Made by a program: the position numbers and the translations under genes
Source: Candidatus Zixiibacteriota bacterium
GTDB taxonomy: Bacteria; Zixibacteria; MSB-5A5; SM1-73
Assembly (NCBI GenBank): GCA_029933635.1
Contig: JAOZNS010000017.1
Span: 1-7,244 of the forward strand
Direction of reading: 5' to 3'
Length of the DNA stretch: 7,244 bases
Part shown: one piece after another, positions 1-5,746 of the stretch
Layout: every line of letters starts with the position of its first letter
How positions within the stretch are numbered: position 1 is the first letter of the stretch
The notes under the pieces: generated by a model
What the model was told of the DNA's origin: nothing
Seen by the model: the letters and a program-made list of their open reading frames with translations, nothing else
Databases searched by the model: none

Positions 1-1166
1 TTGCCGGGGATGGTCCTTCCGCCTTCCTTAATGACCTTTTCTGCCACCTTCTCAAACAACTCCAAACCTAAATCCAAAGTCTCCTCAAATCTCTCCTCCT
101 CCGACTTGATCACCAGAGCCACATGTTCGGCTCTGGTTTCAAGCTCCGGATATATCCCCCCCATCAAATCCACCACCACACTGGAGAGCTGATGGATGAA
201 AGGTTTGTGAAGCCCTAAAAGCCTTCCATGCCGGGCCGCCCTTCTCAAAATCCTTCGCACCACATAACCCCGACCCTCGTTGGAGGGAATAGCTCCATCA
301 GCTATGGCAAAACAGAGTGCTCGAACGTGATCGGCAATCACTCGAAAAGACTTCTGGTGCTGGGAGTCTTTATAAGAAAGCGAGGTTATCCCCTCTATCT
401 TCTCGATCAAAGGACCAAAAAGATCGGTATCGTAGTTGGAATCAACGTTCTGCATGATCGCGGTCAACCTCTCCATACCCATGCCGGTATCCACCACCCT
501 GGCAGGCAGATCAGATAGATTGCCCCTCTCATCACGATTGAACTGCATGAACACCAGATTCCAGACCTCCACAAATCTGCCACAGGGACAGTTCACCCCA
601 CAATCAGGACGACTGCATCTTTTTTCCTCTCCCTTATCGAAATGAATCTCCGAAGATGGACCACATGGACCCACCTCTCCCATCTCCCAGAAATTCTCCT
701 TCTCATCAAACCTCAAAACCCGCCCCTTCTTGATATCCGTATACTTATACCATAACCTCTCCGCCTCATCATCATCCTTAAATACCGTAGCCCATAATCT
801 CTCCCTGGGAAGACCGCATACCTCGGTCAAAAACTCCCAGCCATAAACTATCGCCTCTTTCTTGAAATAGTCCCCAAAGGACCAGTTGCCCAGCATCTCA
901 AAGAAGGTATGATGATAGGTATCCTGGCCCACCTCCTCCAAATCATTATGCTTTCCCGAAACCCTGATGCACTTCTGACAGGAAGCGGCCCTTTTGTGCT
1001 CCGCCTTCCTTTTGCCCAATATAATGTCCTTGAACTGATTCATCCCCGCATTGGCAAAAAGAAGCGTGGGATCATCCCTGGGAATCAGAGATGAGCTGGG
1101 ATAAATTTTGTGACCCTTTGCCTGGAAGAATTTTAAAAATTTTTCTCTTATTTCAGCGCTTTTCAT
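1..1166 (-). CDS. alaS: Alanine--tRNA ligase, N-terminal 388 residues (3' end cut by window edge)
   Basis: Charges tRNA-Ala with alanine in the cytoplasm. The reading frame is open from the ATG at 1166 to the left edge, giving 388 codons of a protein that is usually about 870-900 residues. The class II catalytic core is present: TLLFANAGMNQFKD (34-47), KHNDLEEVG (72-80), HHTFFEMLGNWSFGDYF (85-101), WNLVFMQFNRD (202-212) and DTGMGMERL (226-234). The tRNA-recognition helices follow (FRVIADHVRA at 274-283, NEGRGYVVRRILRRAARHG at 296-314). The editing and C-Ala domains lie outside the window. A cysteine cluster (C184, C189, C193, C195) sits in the core insertion and is found in one AlaRS subgroup. 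The start is fixed by an in-frame TAG six codons upstream with no other start codon between. No Shine-Dalgarno is visible at normal spacing. It follows the trmO-like gene by 133 bp and may have its own promoter. Confidence 0.97.
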   Translation of the reverse strand, partial: MKSAEIREKFLKFFQAKGHKIYPSSSLIPRDDPTLLFANAGMNQFKDIILGKRKAEHKRAASCQKCIRVSGKHNDLEEVGQDTYHHTFFEMLGNWSFGDYFKKEAIVYGWEFLTEVCGLPRERLWATVFKDDDEAERLWYKYTDIKKGRVLRFDEKENFWEMGEVGPCGPSSEIHFDKGEEKRCSRPDCGVNCPCGRFVEVWNLVFMQFNRDERGNLSDLPARVVDTGMGMERLTAIMQNVDSNYDTDLFGPLIEKIEGITSLSYKDSQHQKSFRVIADHVRALCFAIADGAIPSNEGRGYVVRRILRRAARHGRLLGLHKPFIHQLSSVVVDLMGGIYPELETRAEHVALVIKSEEERFEETLDLGLELFEKVAEKVIKEGGRTIPG

Positions 1167-1237
1167 TTTTTGTTTGTGTTTTAACTATTCATGCCCCCTT
1201 CAGAGATAGTTGCTTCAATTTATTGGGCTTCTTTGCG

Positions 1238-1254
1238 GCTCGATAATATCGAGC
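1238..1254. promoter_or_regulatory. Near-perfect palindrome upstream of alaS (operator-like)
   Basis: GCTCGATAATATCGAGC has two 8-nt arms that are exact inverted repeats around one central A. It lies 72-88 nt before the alaS start, in the 133-bp gap after the trmO-like gene. Neither strand has a T-run after it, so it does not look like an intrinsic terminator. An operator or an mRNA hairpin in the alaS leader are both possible. No T-box consensus was recognised in the gap and no convincing -35/-10 pair was found. Confidence 0.45.
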
Positions 1255-1299
1255 AATTATCCTCAGGTTAGCTCTTCGAAACTTTTTTGAGTTCTCCGT

Positions 1300-1740
1300 C
1301 TAAATGTGCCTTTCCAGCCATCCTATCTTTACGTTCGTTCTCTGGTCAAACTTGGGCACATAGGGTTTGATATCCAGAAGAGGTGTTTTATCAAAGACGT
1401 CGATTTCTCCAATTTTCAAAATATTTCCTTTTCTCTCCAAAAGCCTTACCACCGAAATCCCCAGATGATTGGGCCGGTGGGGTGATCTGATGGCAAAGAT
1501 GCCGTGCAATTTATCTTCCAAAAAAGGCTTGGACAGAAGGGAGTAGTCCTTTGATTTATGGAAAAAGTAAATTATCAGAATATGCGAAAATCCCTCTATG
1601 TCGGTTAATCCCTGGGCATACCTCTCGAAAACCTCAATGGTCCCTACACCTTCAGGCTTGAAGGCTCCCTGTATGGGTATGTCATCCTTTTTTTGATAAG
1701 GAGAATGAATTATTCCAATTGGCTCTAAGGTTATTTGCAT
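1300..1740 (-). CDS. trmO: TrmO/TsaA-family protein, probable tRNA t6A37 N6-methyltransferase (short form)
   Basis: The 146-residue protein matches the TsaA/TrmO (UPF0066) beta-barrel family. The characterised member uses S-adenosylmethionine to methylate N6-threonylcarbamoyladenosine at position 37 of ANN-decoding tRNAs. Visible hallmarks are the N-terminal PIGIIHSPY (7-15), a SAM-binding segment AIRSPHRPNHLGISVVRL (83-100) and LLDIKPYVPKFD (121-132). The family usually reads RPNPIG where this protein has RPNHLG. The C-terminal extension of E. coli TrmO (about 235 residues) is absent, so this is the short single-domain form. The start is fixed by an in-frame TAA three codons upstream; GGATAAG gives a weak ribosome site. 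It lies between recX and alaS, on the same strand and 62 bp after recX. The family is clear; the exact tRNA substrate is inferred. Confidence 0.88.
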   Translation of the reverse strand: MQITLEPIGIIHSPYQKKDDIPIQGAFKPEGVGTIEVFERYAQGLTDIEGFSHILIIYFFHKSKDYSLLSKPFLEDKLHGIFAIRSPHRPNHLGISVVRLLERKGNILKIGEIDVFDKTPLLDIKPYVPKFDQRTNVKIGWLERHI

Positions 1741-1760
1741 ATTGTCTTATCCAGTGCTCT

Positions 1761-1786
1761 ATCAAAAAAAGCAAGTTTTTATTGAT
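1761..1786. repeat. AT-rich inverted repeat between recX and the trmO-like gene
   Basis: ATCAA and TTGAT arms enclose an A-tract facing a T-tract, giving nine of ten possible pairs (one T/T mismatch) and a six-nt loop. It fills much of the 62-bp recX/trmO gap. On the minus strand the T-run is part of the 3' arm and no GC-rich stem precedes it, so it would be a poor terminator. It may simply be chance in AT-rich DNA. Confidence 0.3.
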
Positions 1787-1802
1787 TTCATACACTTCAA
1801 CT

Positions 1803-2450
1803 TTATTCTTCAGAGGTGGAGGAAAAGGTTACCAGATCCAAAGCATTTTTAGCGGTTTCATAAGAGAATCCTCTTCTCAGAAGCAGACCATACATCCTCC
1901 TTTTTGCTACCTTCGGTTCTAAGCTTTGGTATCTTCTTCCTATTCTTTTCAACAGGTCCATGGCTGTTTTATCTTCGTTCTGACATAACCTTTCTACTAC
2001 CTGATCAATTATCTGTTTTTTTATTCCCTTTCTCCAAAGTTCCTGCCTGAGCAATTTTCTCCCTCTTGGTTTGTGAGCCAATCTTTCCTTGACCCAGGCA
2101 GTAGCAAACTCGAAATCATTGATTAAATCATACTCCTTTAATTTTTCGATCGTATTTCTGATGGTTTTATCGTCGAAGCCTTTGCTCTTGAGCTTATCTT
2201 TGACCTCCTTTTCAGTTCGTCGGCGAAAGGAGAGAAACTTTAAAGCTATCTCCTTGGCTTCGTTTTCATTTTTTCTCTCAAGGATTTCTTTGATCCTCTG
2301 TTCGGTTAAGCTCTCACCCTTCTTTAGCCCCAGCCCACAGATCACCTCTTCATCCAGACCAAAGGCAAATTTACCATCGATGAAAACCGACCACCTATGG
2401 GGATTTCTCTTTTGGGATTCAATTCTGGTAATAGTTTTCTGCCTTGCCAT
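1803..2450 (-). CDS. recX: Regulatory protein RecX
   Basis: RecX binds within the groove of RecA filaments and limits their extension and ATPase/strand-exchange activity. The 215-residue product has the family's three tandem three-helix units. Recognisable segments are ALKFLSFRRRTEKEVKDKL (69-87), LKEYDLINDFEFATAWVKER (104-123), GRKLLRQELWRKGI (130-143) and LLRRGFSYETA (190-200). An N-terminal strand-rich stretch (about 1-50, containing WSVFIDGKFAFGLDEE) precedes the helical repeats, as in many Gram-positive-type RecX proteins. The start is the only ATG after an in-frame TAA seven codons upstream. No good Shine-Dalgarno is seen (GGA only 5 nt before the ATG). It lies 158 bp downstream of recA, which is the usual pairing and suggests co-expression. 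Confidence 0.95.
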   Translation of the reverse strand: MARQKTITRIESQKRNPHRWSVFIDGKFAFGLDEEVICGLGLKKGESLTEQRIKEILERKNENEAKEIALKFLSFRRRTEKEVKDKLKSKGFDDKTIRNTIEKLKEYDLINDFEFATAWVKERLAHKPRGRKLLRQELWRKGIKKQIIDQVVERLCQNEDKTAMDLLKRIGRRYQSLEPKVAKRRMYGLLLRRGFSYETAKNALDLVTFSSTSEE

Positions 2451-2527
2451 GATCCAGAAAAAGCTTCTTTATTCGAAAGATCATTATGGACTTTAGCTTT
2501 GTTGTCCTGAGGTCTTTTCGTCTATTG

Positions 2528-2563
2528 CAATCATCTCTATGATCGTGGATCCACCTTAGGATC
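2528..2563. repeat. Two small stem-loops in the recA-recX gap
   Basis: 2528-2545 is CAATCAT / ATGATCG around a CTCT loop: seven pairs counting one G.U. 2548-2563 is GATCC / GGATC around a six-nt loop. They sit in the middle of the 158-bp spacer. Neither is followed by a T-run on the minus strand, so neither looks like an intrinsic terminator. In some bacteria a partial terminator between recA and recX keeps RecX low; these structures could act that way, or could be chance. Nothing else is recognisable in this gap. Confidence 0.3.
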
Positions 2564-2608
2564 TCAGATTCCTGTTCGAAGGTTACCTCTATCCGGGAGA
2601 GATGAAAG

Positions 2609-3646
2609 CTATCTTTTTGCTGGCTCTTTTTCTTCCTCCTTTTCCTTTATTAGCCCCAGCTTTTGCTTGATAGCCTGTTCGATGTCCTGGGCGATGTTTG
2701 AATGCTCCTCCAAAAATCTTATGGCATTATCCCTTCCCTGTCCGAGCCTTTCGTTTTTGTATGAGAACCAGGTGCCGCTTTTATCTATCACGTTCTGCTT
2801 CACCCCCAGGTCAATCAACTCGCCAATTTTGGAGATACCCCGTCCATAGATTATATCAAACTCTGCATCTCTGAATGGAGGAGCCACCTTATTTTTCACC
2901 ACTCTCACCCGTGTGCGTGACCCCAAGACTCTATCTCCCACCTTGATGGATGATATCCGTCTGATATCCAATCTTACCGAAGAATAGAATTTAAGAGCGG
3001 TGCCGCCTGGGGTGGTCTCCGGGTTGCCGAACATCACGCCGATCTTCATGCGGATCTGGTTGATGAATACCACACAGGTTTTGGATTTGCTTATGGTGCC
3101 GGCAAGCTTTCTCATGGCTTGAGACATAAGTCTGGCTTGGAGCCCCATGTGCGAATCGCCCATCTCTCCTTCTATCTCCGCCTTTGGAACCAATGCGGCA
3201 ACAGAATCTATGGCTATGACATCCACCGCTCCACTGCGCACAAGGGTTTCGGCGATCTCCAACGCCTGTTCTCCGGTATCCGGCTGGGAGACCAACAGAT
3301 CATCGATGTCCACTCCCAGATTCTTGGCATAGGAGGCATCAAAGGCATGCTCGGCATCGATGAAGGCGGCTATGCCACCTTTTTTCTGGGCCTCTGCCAT
3401 GATATGTAAAGCCAAGGTGGTTTTTCCCGAGGCTTCTGGACCGAATACCTCTATTATCCTTCCTCTGGGCACCCCCCCCACGCCTAAAGCTACATCTAAA
3501 CCTAAGGAACCTGTGGAGATCACTGGAATCTTCTCCCCCAAAGACTCAGTCCCCAGCTTCATTATGGACCCCTTGCCAAACTGTCGCTCAATCTGAGTGA
3601 CTGCCTGTTGCAAGGCCCTCTTCTTTTCTTCCTTTATATCTGCCAT
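2609..3646 (-). CDS. recA: Recombinase RecA
   Basis: ATP-dependent filament-forming recombinase for homologous recombination, repair and LexA-type autocleavage. The 345-residue protein (from ATG at 3646) is full length. It shows the N-terminal ALQQAVTQIERQFGKGSIM (11-29), Walker A GPEASGKTT (69-77), Walker B VDVIAIDSVAAL (141-152), DNA-binding loop L1 EIEGEMGDSHMG (157-168), loop L2 GVMFGNPETTPGG (203-215), and a charged Lys/Glu-rich tail (about 331-345). A GTG at 3655 would add three residues, but the ribosome site GAGGTG overlaps that GTG and sits 6 nt before the ATG. The resulting N-terminus MADIKEEKK also fits the family. An in-frame TAA lies just upstream of the GTG. No intein is present. 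It is preceded by a 195-bp leader after thpR and followed by recX. No canonical SOS box was found. Confidence 0.98.
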   Translation of the reverse strand: MADIKEEKKRALQQAVTQIERQFGKGSIMKLGTESLGEKIPVISTGSLGLDVALGVGGVPRGRIIEVFGPEASGKTTLALHIMAEAQKKGGIAAFIDAEHAFDASYAKNLGVDIDDLLVSQPDTGEQALEIAETLVRSGAVDVIAIDSVAALVPKAEIEGEMGDSHMGLQARLMSQAMRKLAGTISKSKTCVVFINQIRMKIGVMFGNPETTPGGTALKFYSSVRLDIRRISSIKVGDRVLGSRTRVRVVKNKVAPPFRDAEFDIIYGRGISKIGELIDLGVKQNVIDKSGTWFSYKNERLGQGRDNAIRFLEEHSNIAQDIEQAIKQKLGLIKEKEEEKEPAKR

Positions 3647-3652
3647 TCTTTT

Positions 3653-3658
3653 CACCTC
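3653..3658 (-). promoter_or_regulatory. Shine-Dalgarno of recA, decides the start
   Basis: GAGGTG reads on the minus strand 6 nt before the ATG at 3646. Because it overlaps the upstream in-frame GTG (3653-3655), it favours ATG as the true recA start. It is one of the clearest ribosome sites in the window. Confidence 0.8.
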
Positions 3659-3693
3659 ACTTTCTTATCCTTCTGCACATTTTCGTCTTCGTT

Positions 3694-3719
3694 GTTGCAG
3701 GGTACCCTCACCATGCAAC
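3694..3719 (-). repeat. Stem-loop 1 in the recA leader
   Basis: GTTGCA pairs with TGCAAC; after one mismatch, GGT pairs with ACC around a six-nt loop. This makes nine pairs in 26 nt, 48-73 nt before the recA ATG. It carries an internal GGGTACCC palindrome. It has no T-run, so it is not an intrinsic terminator. It could be a protein-binding site in DNA or a hairpin in the recA mRNA leader. Confidence 0.45.
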
Positions 3720-3727
3720 TTCTTCTG

Positions 3728-3750
3728 GTTCGGGGTAAGGCATCCCGAAC
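3728..3750. repeat. Stem-loop 2 / inverted repeat in the recA leader (SOS-operator candidate at best)
   Basis: GTTCGGG and CCCGAAC are perfect 7-nt inverted repeats separated by nine nt. The GTTC/GAAC halves recall LexA half-sites, but in the Gram-positive-type box GAAC comes first with a 4-nt spacer (GAAC-N4-GTTC). Here the order is reversed and the spacer is wrong. I therefore call it an unassigned inverted repeat. It lies 82-104 nt upstream of the recA ATG. Confidence 0.4.
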
Positions 3751-3790
3751 AAACGGGAAAAATCTTTTCTGAAAATCGTGGCATCGAGCT

Positions 3791-3823
3791 TTTTCTGATC
3801 GGATGAAACCAACCCCTACAAAT
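3791..3823 (-). repeat. Intergenic hairpin repeat, copy 2 (degenerate)
   Basis: Matches copy 1 (4421-4453) at 27 of 33 positions, ungapped and in the same orientation. It begins 18 nt after the thpR stop codon. The hairpin core reads GGTTGGTTTCATCCGATC on the minus strand. As RNA from that strand it still folds with six pairs, two of them G.U; as plus-strand RNA those two pairs become A/C mismatches. The shared tail reads TTTGTAG on the minus strand. Confidence 0.7.
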
Positions 3824-3841
3824 TTTTCTCCTTTTTTCGAC

Positions 3842-4399
3842 CTATGCCGTAAGGGGTATCTTCTTAAGTGGCGTATAAATAGCACCCGCGGGATGAAGCT
3901 GGCTTTTCATCACCACTACTTCATCTACCTCGATCCTTTCAGTTTGAAAATCTGATGATTTGACCAGCTCCATCAGCTTTTCGATATTTCTTAAAGACTT
4001 CACCCTCCCTATGGTAAAATGAGGTGAGAATTTTCTTTTCTCCCGGGGAAAACCGATCTTTTCCATCTCCTCTTCAATCCTTTCTGCCATGCGGGAAAGG
4101 TTCTCTTGACCCGACCCAGTTCCTATCCATATCACCTTTGGTCTTTTAATATCTGGAAAGGCGCCCATCCCCTTCAAGTCCATGGTGAATTTCCTTGATC
4201 CCTCCAATGCCTTTTGAGTGGCGGAGAGGACCTCGTTTGTCTTCTCTTCTGGAACCTCCCCCAGAAACTTCAAGGTGACGTGAATGTTTGTTGGCTTAAC
4301 CCAGGAAACGAAAGCGTCAGTTCTCTTAAGCGGAGCTTGCAGTTGCTCGATTTGTTTCTTTATATTCTCTGGCAATTCAACAGCAATAAAGGTTCGCAT
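3842..4399 (-). CDS. thpR: RNA 2',3'-cyclic phosphodiesterase (2'-5' RNA ligase family)
   Basis: A 2H-phosphoesterase that opens 2',3'-cyclic phosphates on RNA to 2'-phosphates; the family is historically called LigT or 2'-5' RNA ligase after an in vitro activity. The 185-residue protein is the usual length. It has both catalytic H-x-T motifs, HVTLKFLGE (40-48) and HFTIGRVK (127-134), plus the typical start MRTFIAVELPENI and the middle segment GMGAFPDIKRPKVIWIG (77-93). The start is fixed by an in-frame TAA three codons upstream; no strong Shine-Dalgarno is seen. It sits between cinA and recA, 72 bp after cinA. The two hairpin repeats lie on either side of it, just outside the coding sequence. 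Its biological substrate is not settled in most bacteria. Confidence 0.95.
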   Translation of the reverse strand: MRTFIAVELPENIKKQIEQLQAPLKRTDAFVSWVKPTNIHVTLKFLGEVPEEKTNEVLSATQKALEGSRKFTMDLKGMGAFPDIKRPKVIWIGTGSGQENLSRMAERIEEEMEKIGFPREKRKFSPHFTIGRVKSLRNIEKLMELVKSSDFQTERIEVDEVVVMKSQLHPAGAIYTPLKKIPLTA

Positions 4400-4420
4400 T
4401 GTGCTTTAATTTTTTTAAGT

Positions 4421-4453
4421 TTTTTCGGTCGGATGAATCCGACCTCTACAAAT
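4421..4453 (-). repeat. Intergenic hairpin repeat, copy 1 (intact)
   Basis: The core GGTCGGATTCATCCGACC (minus strand) is a perfect inverted repeat with 8-nt arms around two central bases. TTTGTAGA precedes it and an A-run follows. It occupies the 72-bp cinA-thpR gap, 22 nt upstream of the thpR start. There is no T-run on the 3' side of either strand, so it is not a standard terminator. A second copy lies just downstream of thpR. I recall similar 'TGTAG...' hairpin repeats between genes of uncultured sediment bacteria, but cannot check that here. Confidence 0.75.
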
Positions 4454-4471
4454 GCAGATTAACCTGTTGAT

Positions 4472-5707
4472 CTATCTTATCAAGAACAATCTCACCAAGT
4501 TTAGGGCCGCCTGAGAAGCCTTCCTTCGATTCTCGTTTCTATCGTTTCCAAATTGAAATCTCTGGGCGAAAGACCCATCGGGATGGGCCAAGCCTATGTA
4601 TACCAAACCCACAGGTTTTTGGGGGGTTCCTCCAGTGGGACCTGCGATTCCCGTTACGGACAACCCATAATCGGTCTTAGCCAACCTTCTCACCCCTTTC
4701 GCCATCAGAACAGCCACCTGTTCTGAAACCGCTCCATATTCTTCGATAACCTGTCTGGGGACATCTAAAAGCTCAATCTTGGCTTCATTGCTGTAGCTAA
4801 CCACTCCCCTTTCAAAGTATTTGGAGCTTCCGGATACGTTGGTGAACCTTGCTCCTATCAAGCCACCGGTACACGACTCAGCAACCGCTATGGTCTTTTT
4901 TCTTTCCGAAAGGAGTCCTCCTACCACCTCCTCCAGAGTTTGCTCGCCCGTTCCATAGATATATGTTCCTAACGCTTCTTTTATCTTTTGCTCAAACTCA
5001 TCCAGTTTTTCCTGCGCCCGAGTTTTTTCCTTTGACTCAATGGTCAGTCTTATATCGACACCCAGAGGGGCCGGCAAGAACGCAAATTTAACCTCCCCTT
5101 TGGGATCGATTAACCTCTCGATCTTCTCGTACATGGCGGATTCTGAGATTCCAGTGGTTCTTAAGGTTCGGTGAAGGATGAAATGCTTTGGTTTTTTTTC
5201 TTTCAAGATGGGCAACACCTCATTTTCCATCATCCACCTCATCTCCTTTGGCACGCCCGGCAAAGCAAAAAATAGGGTTTGCTTATCTTGGAGAAATATC
5301 CCGGGTGCCACTCCCCAGAAATTTGATAAAGCCTTAGCTCCCTGAGGAATCAGGGCTTGGTTCTGATTTATTTTGGGCATCAAGCTCCCCCGCTTCCGAA
5401 AGGATTGCTCCACCCGGTTCAGGATCTCCTGGTGAAAGATCAGATTCCGTTTAAAAGCCTTCACCACTGCTTTTTTGGTGACATCATCCAGCGTAGGACC
5501 CAGACCACCGGAGGCGATGATCAAATCTGCCCTCTGTCGGGCAATGTTAAAAGCCTCCGCTATCCTGTTTATGTCATCTCCTACGCTGGTTTTAAAAATC
5601 ACCTCGATTCCTTCAGCAGTTAATTTCTGGCTTAGGAAGCTGGAGTTGGAATCCTGAATCTGCCCATATAGTAACTCATCTCCTATGGCGATGATTTCTG
5701 CCTTCAT
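4472..5707 (-). CDS. cinA: CinA: MocF-like domain fused to nicotinamide-nucleotide amidase
   Basis: The C-terminal domain (about 258-411) is the PncC-type amidase that converts nicotinamide mononucleotide to nicotinate mononucleotide for NAD salvage. It shows AVAESCTGGLIGA (274-286), with Ser278 the expected nucleophile, and VTGIAGPTGGTPQKPVGLVY (351-370). The N-terminal domain (about 1-170) is the molybdopterin-binding-like COG1058 fold, reported in some CinA proteins to hydrolyse ADP-ribose. It shows AEIIAIGDELLYGQIQDSNS (3-22), SGGLGPTLDDVT (66-77) and FFALPGVPKEM (146-156). At 411 residues this is the full two-domain form. The start ATG is preceded by GGAG (5715-5718) seven nt upstream, with a second GGAG directly abutting the ATG. 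It lies 39 bp after pgpA. Genetic linkage of cinA with recA is known in competent streptococci; no competence genes are seen here. Confidence 0.97.
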   Translation of the reverse strand: MKAEIIAIGDELLYGQIQDSNSSFLSQKLTAEGIEVIFKTSVGDDINRIAEAFNIARQRADLIIASGGLGPTLDDVTKKAVVKAFKRNLIFHQEILNRVEQSFRKRGSLMPKINQNQALIPQGAKALSNFWGVAPGIFLQDKQTLFFALPGVPKEMRWMMENEVLPILKEKKPKHFILHRTLRTTGISESAMYEKIERLIDPKGEVKFAFLPAPLGVDIRLTIESKEKTRAQEKLDEFEQKIKEALGTYIYGTGEQTLEEVVGGLLSERKKTIAVAESCTGGLIGARFTNVSGSSKYFERGVVSYSNEAKIELLDVPRQVIEEYGAVSEQVAVLMAKGVRRLAKTDYGLSVTGIAGPTGGTPQKPVGLVYIGLAHPDGSFAQRFQFGNDRNENRRKASQAALNLVRLFLIR

Positions 5708-5714
5708 CTCCTTT

Positions 5715-5718
5715 CTCC
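5715..5718 (-). promoter_or_regulatory. Shine-Dalgarno of cinA
   Basis: GGAG on the minus strand, 7 nt before the cinA ATG. The spacer itself ends in a second GGAG that touches the start codon, so the proximal copy is too close to act and the distal copy is the likely site. Confidence 0.65.
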
Positions 5719-5746
5719 ATTTATAAAATCGAAATCTCTCTTAATC

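Noticed and set aside
228..645. Plus-strand reading frames at the left end
   Set aside because: They are antisense to alaS, whose class II motifs are unmistakable on the minus strand.
1181..1192. A three-codon upstream frame (ATG AAT AGT TAA) before alaS after AAGGGGGC
   Set aside because: The purine run is only one nt from the ATG, and such short frames are expected by chance.
1167..1299. A T-box riboswitch in front of alaS
   Set aside because: The conserved T-box sequence and an antiterminator/terminator pair are not visible, and the 133-bp gap is short for a full T-box leader.
2089..2496. A 135-codon plus-strand reading frame
   Set aside because: It lies opposite recX, is strongly Ser/Phe/Leu-rich as antisense frames of Lys/Glu-rich genes are, and has no recognisable domain.
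3743..3758. TCCCGAACAAACGGGA as a Gram-positive-type SOS box
   Set aside because: Only the GAAC half matches; the second half reads GGGA rather than GTTC, so it is a short inverted repeat and not a LexA site.
3652..3885. A 77-codon minus-strand reading frame between thpR and recA
   Set aside because: It overlaps the 3' end of thpR, the hairpin repeat and both leader stem-loops, has no family resemblance, and is rich in Arg and Cys as expected of a chance frame.
4427..4444. The intact hairpin repeat as an intrinsic terminator of cinA
   Set aside because: On the minus strand the stem is followed by an A-run, not a T-run; on the plus strand it is followed by TCTACAAA.
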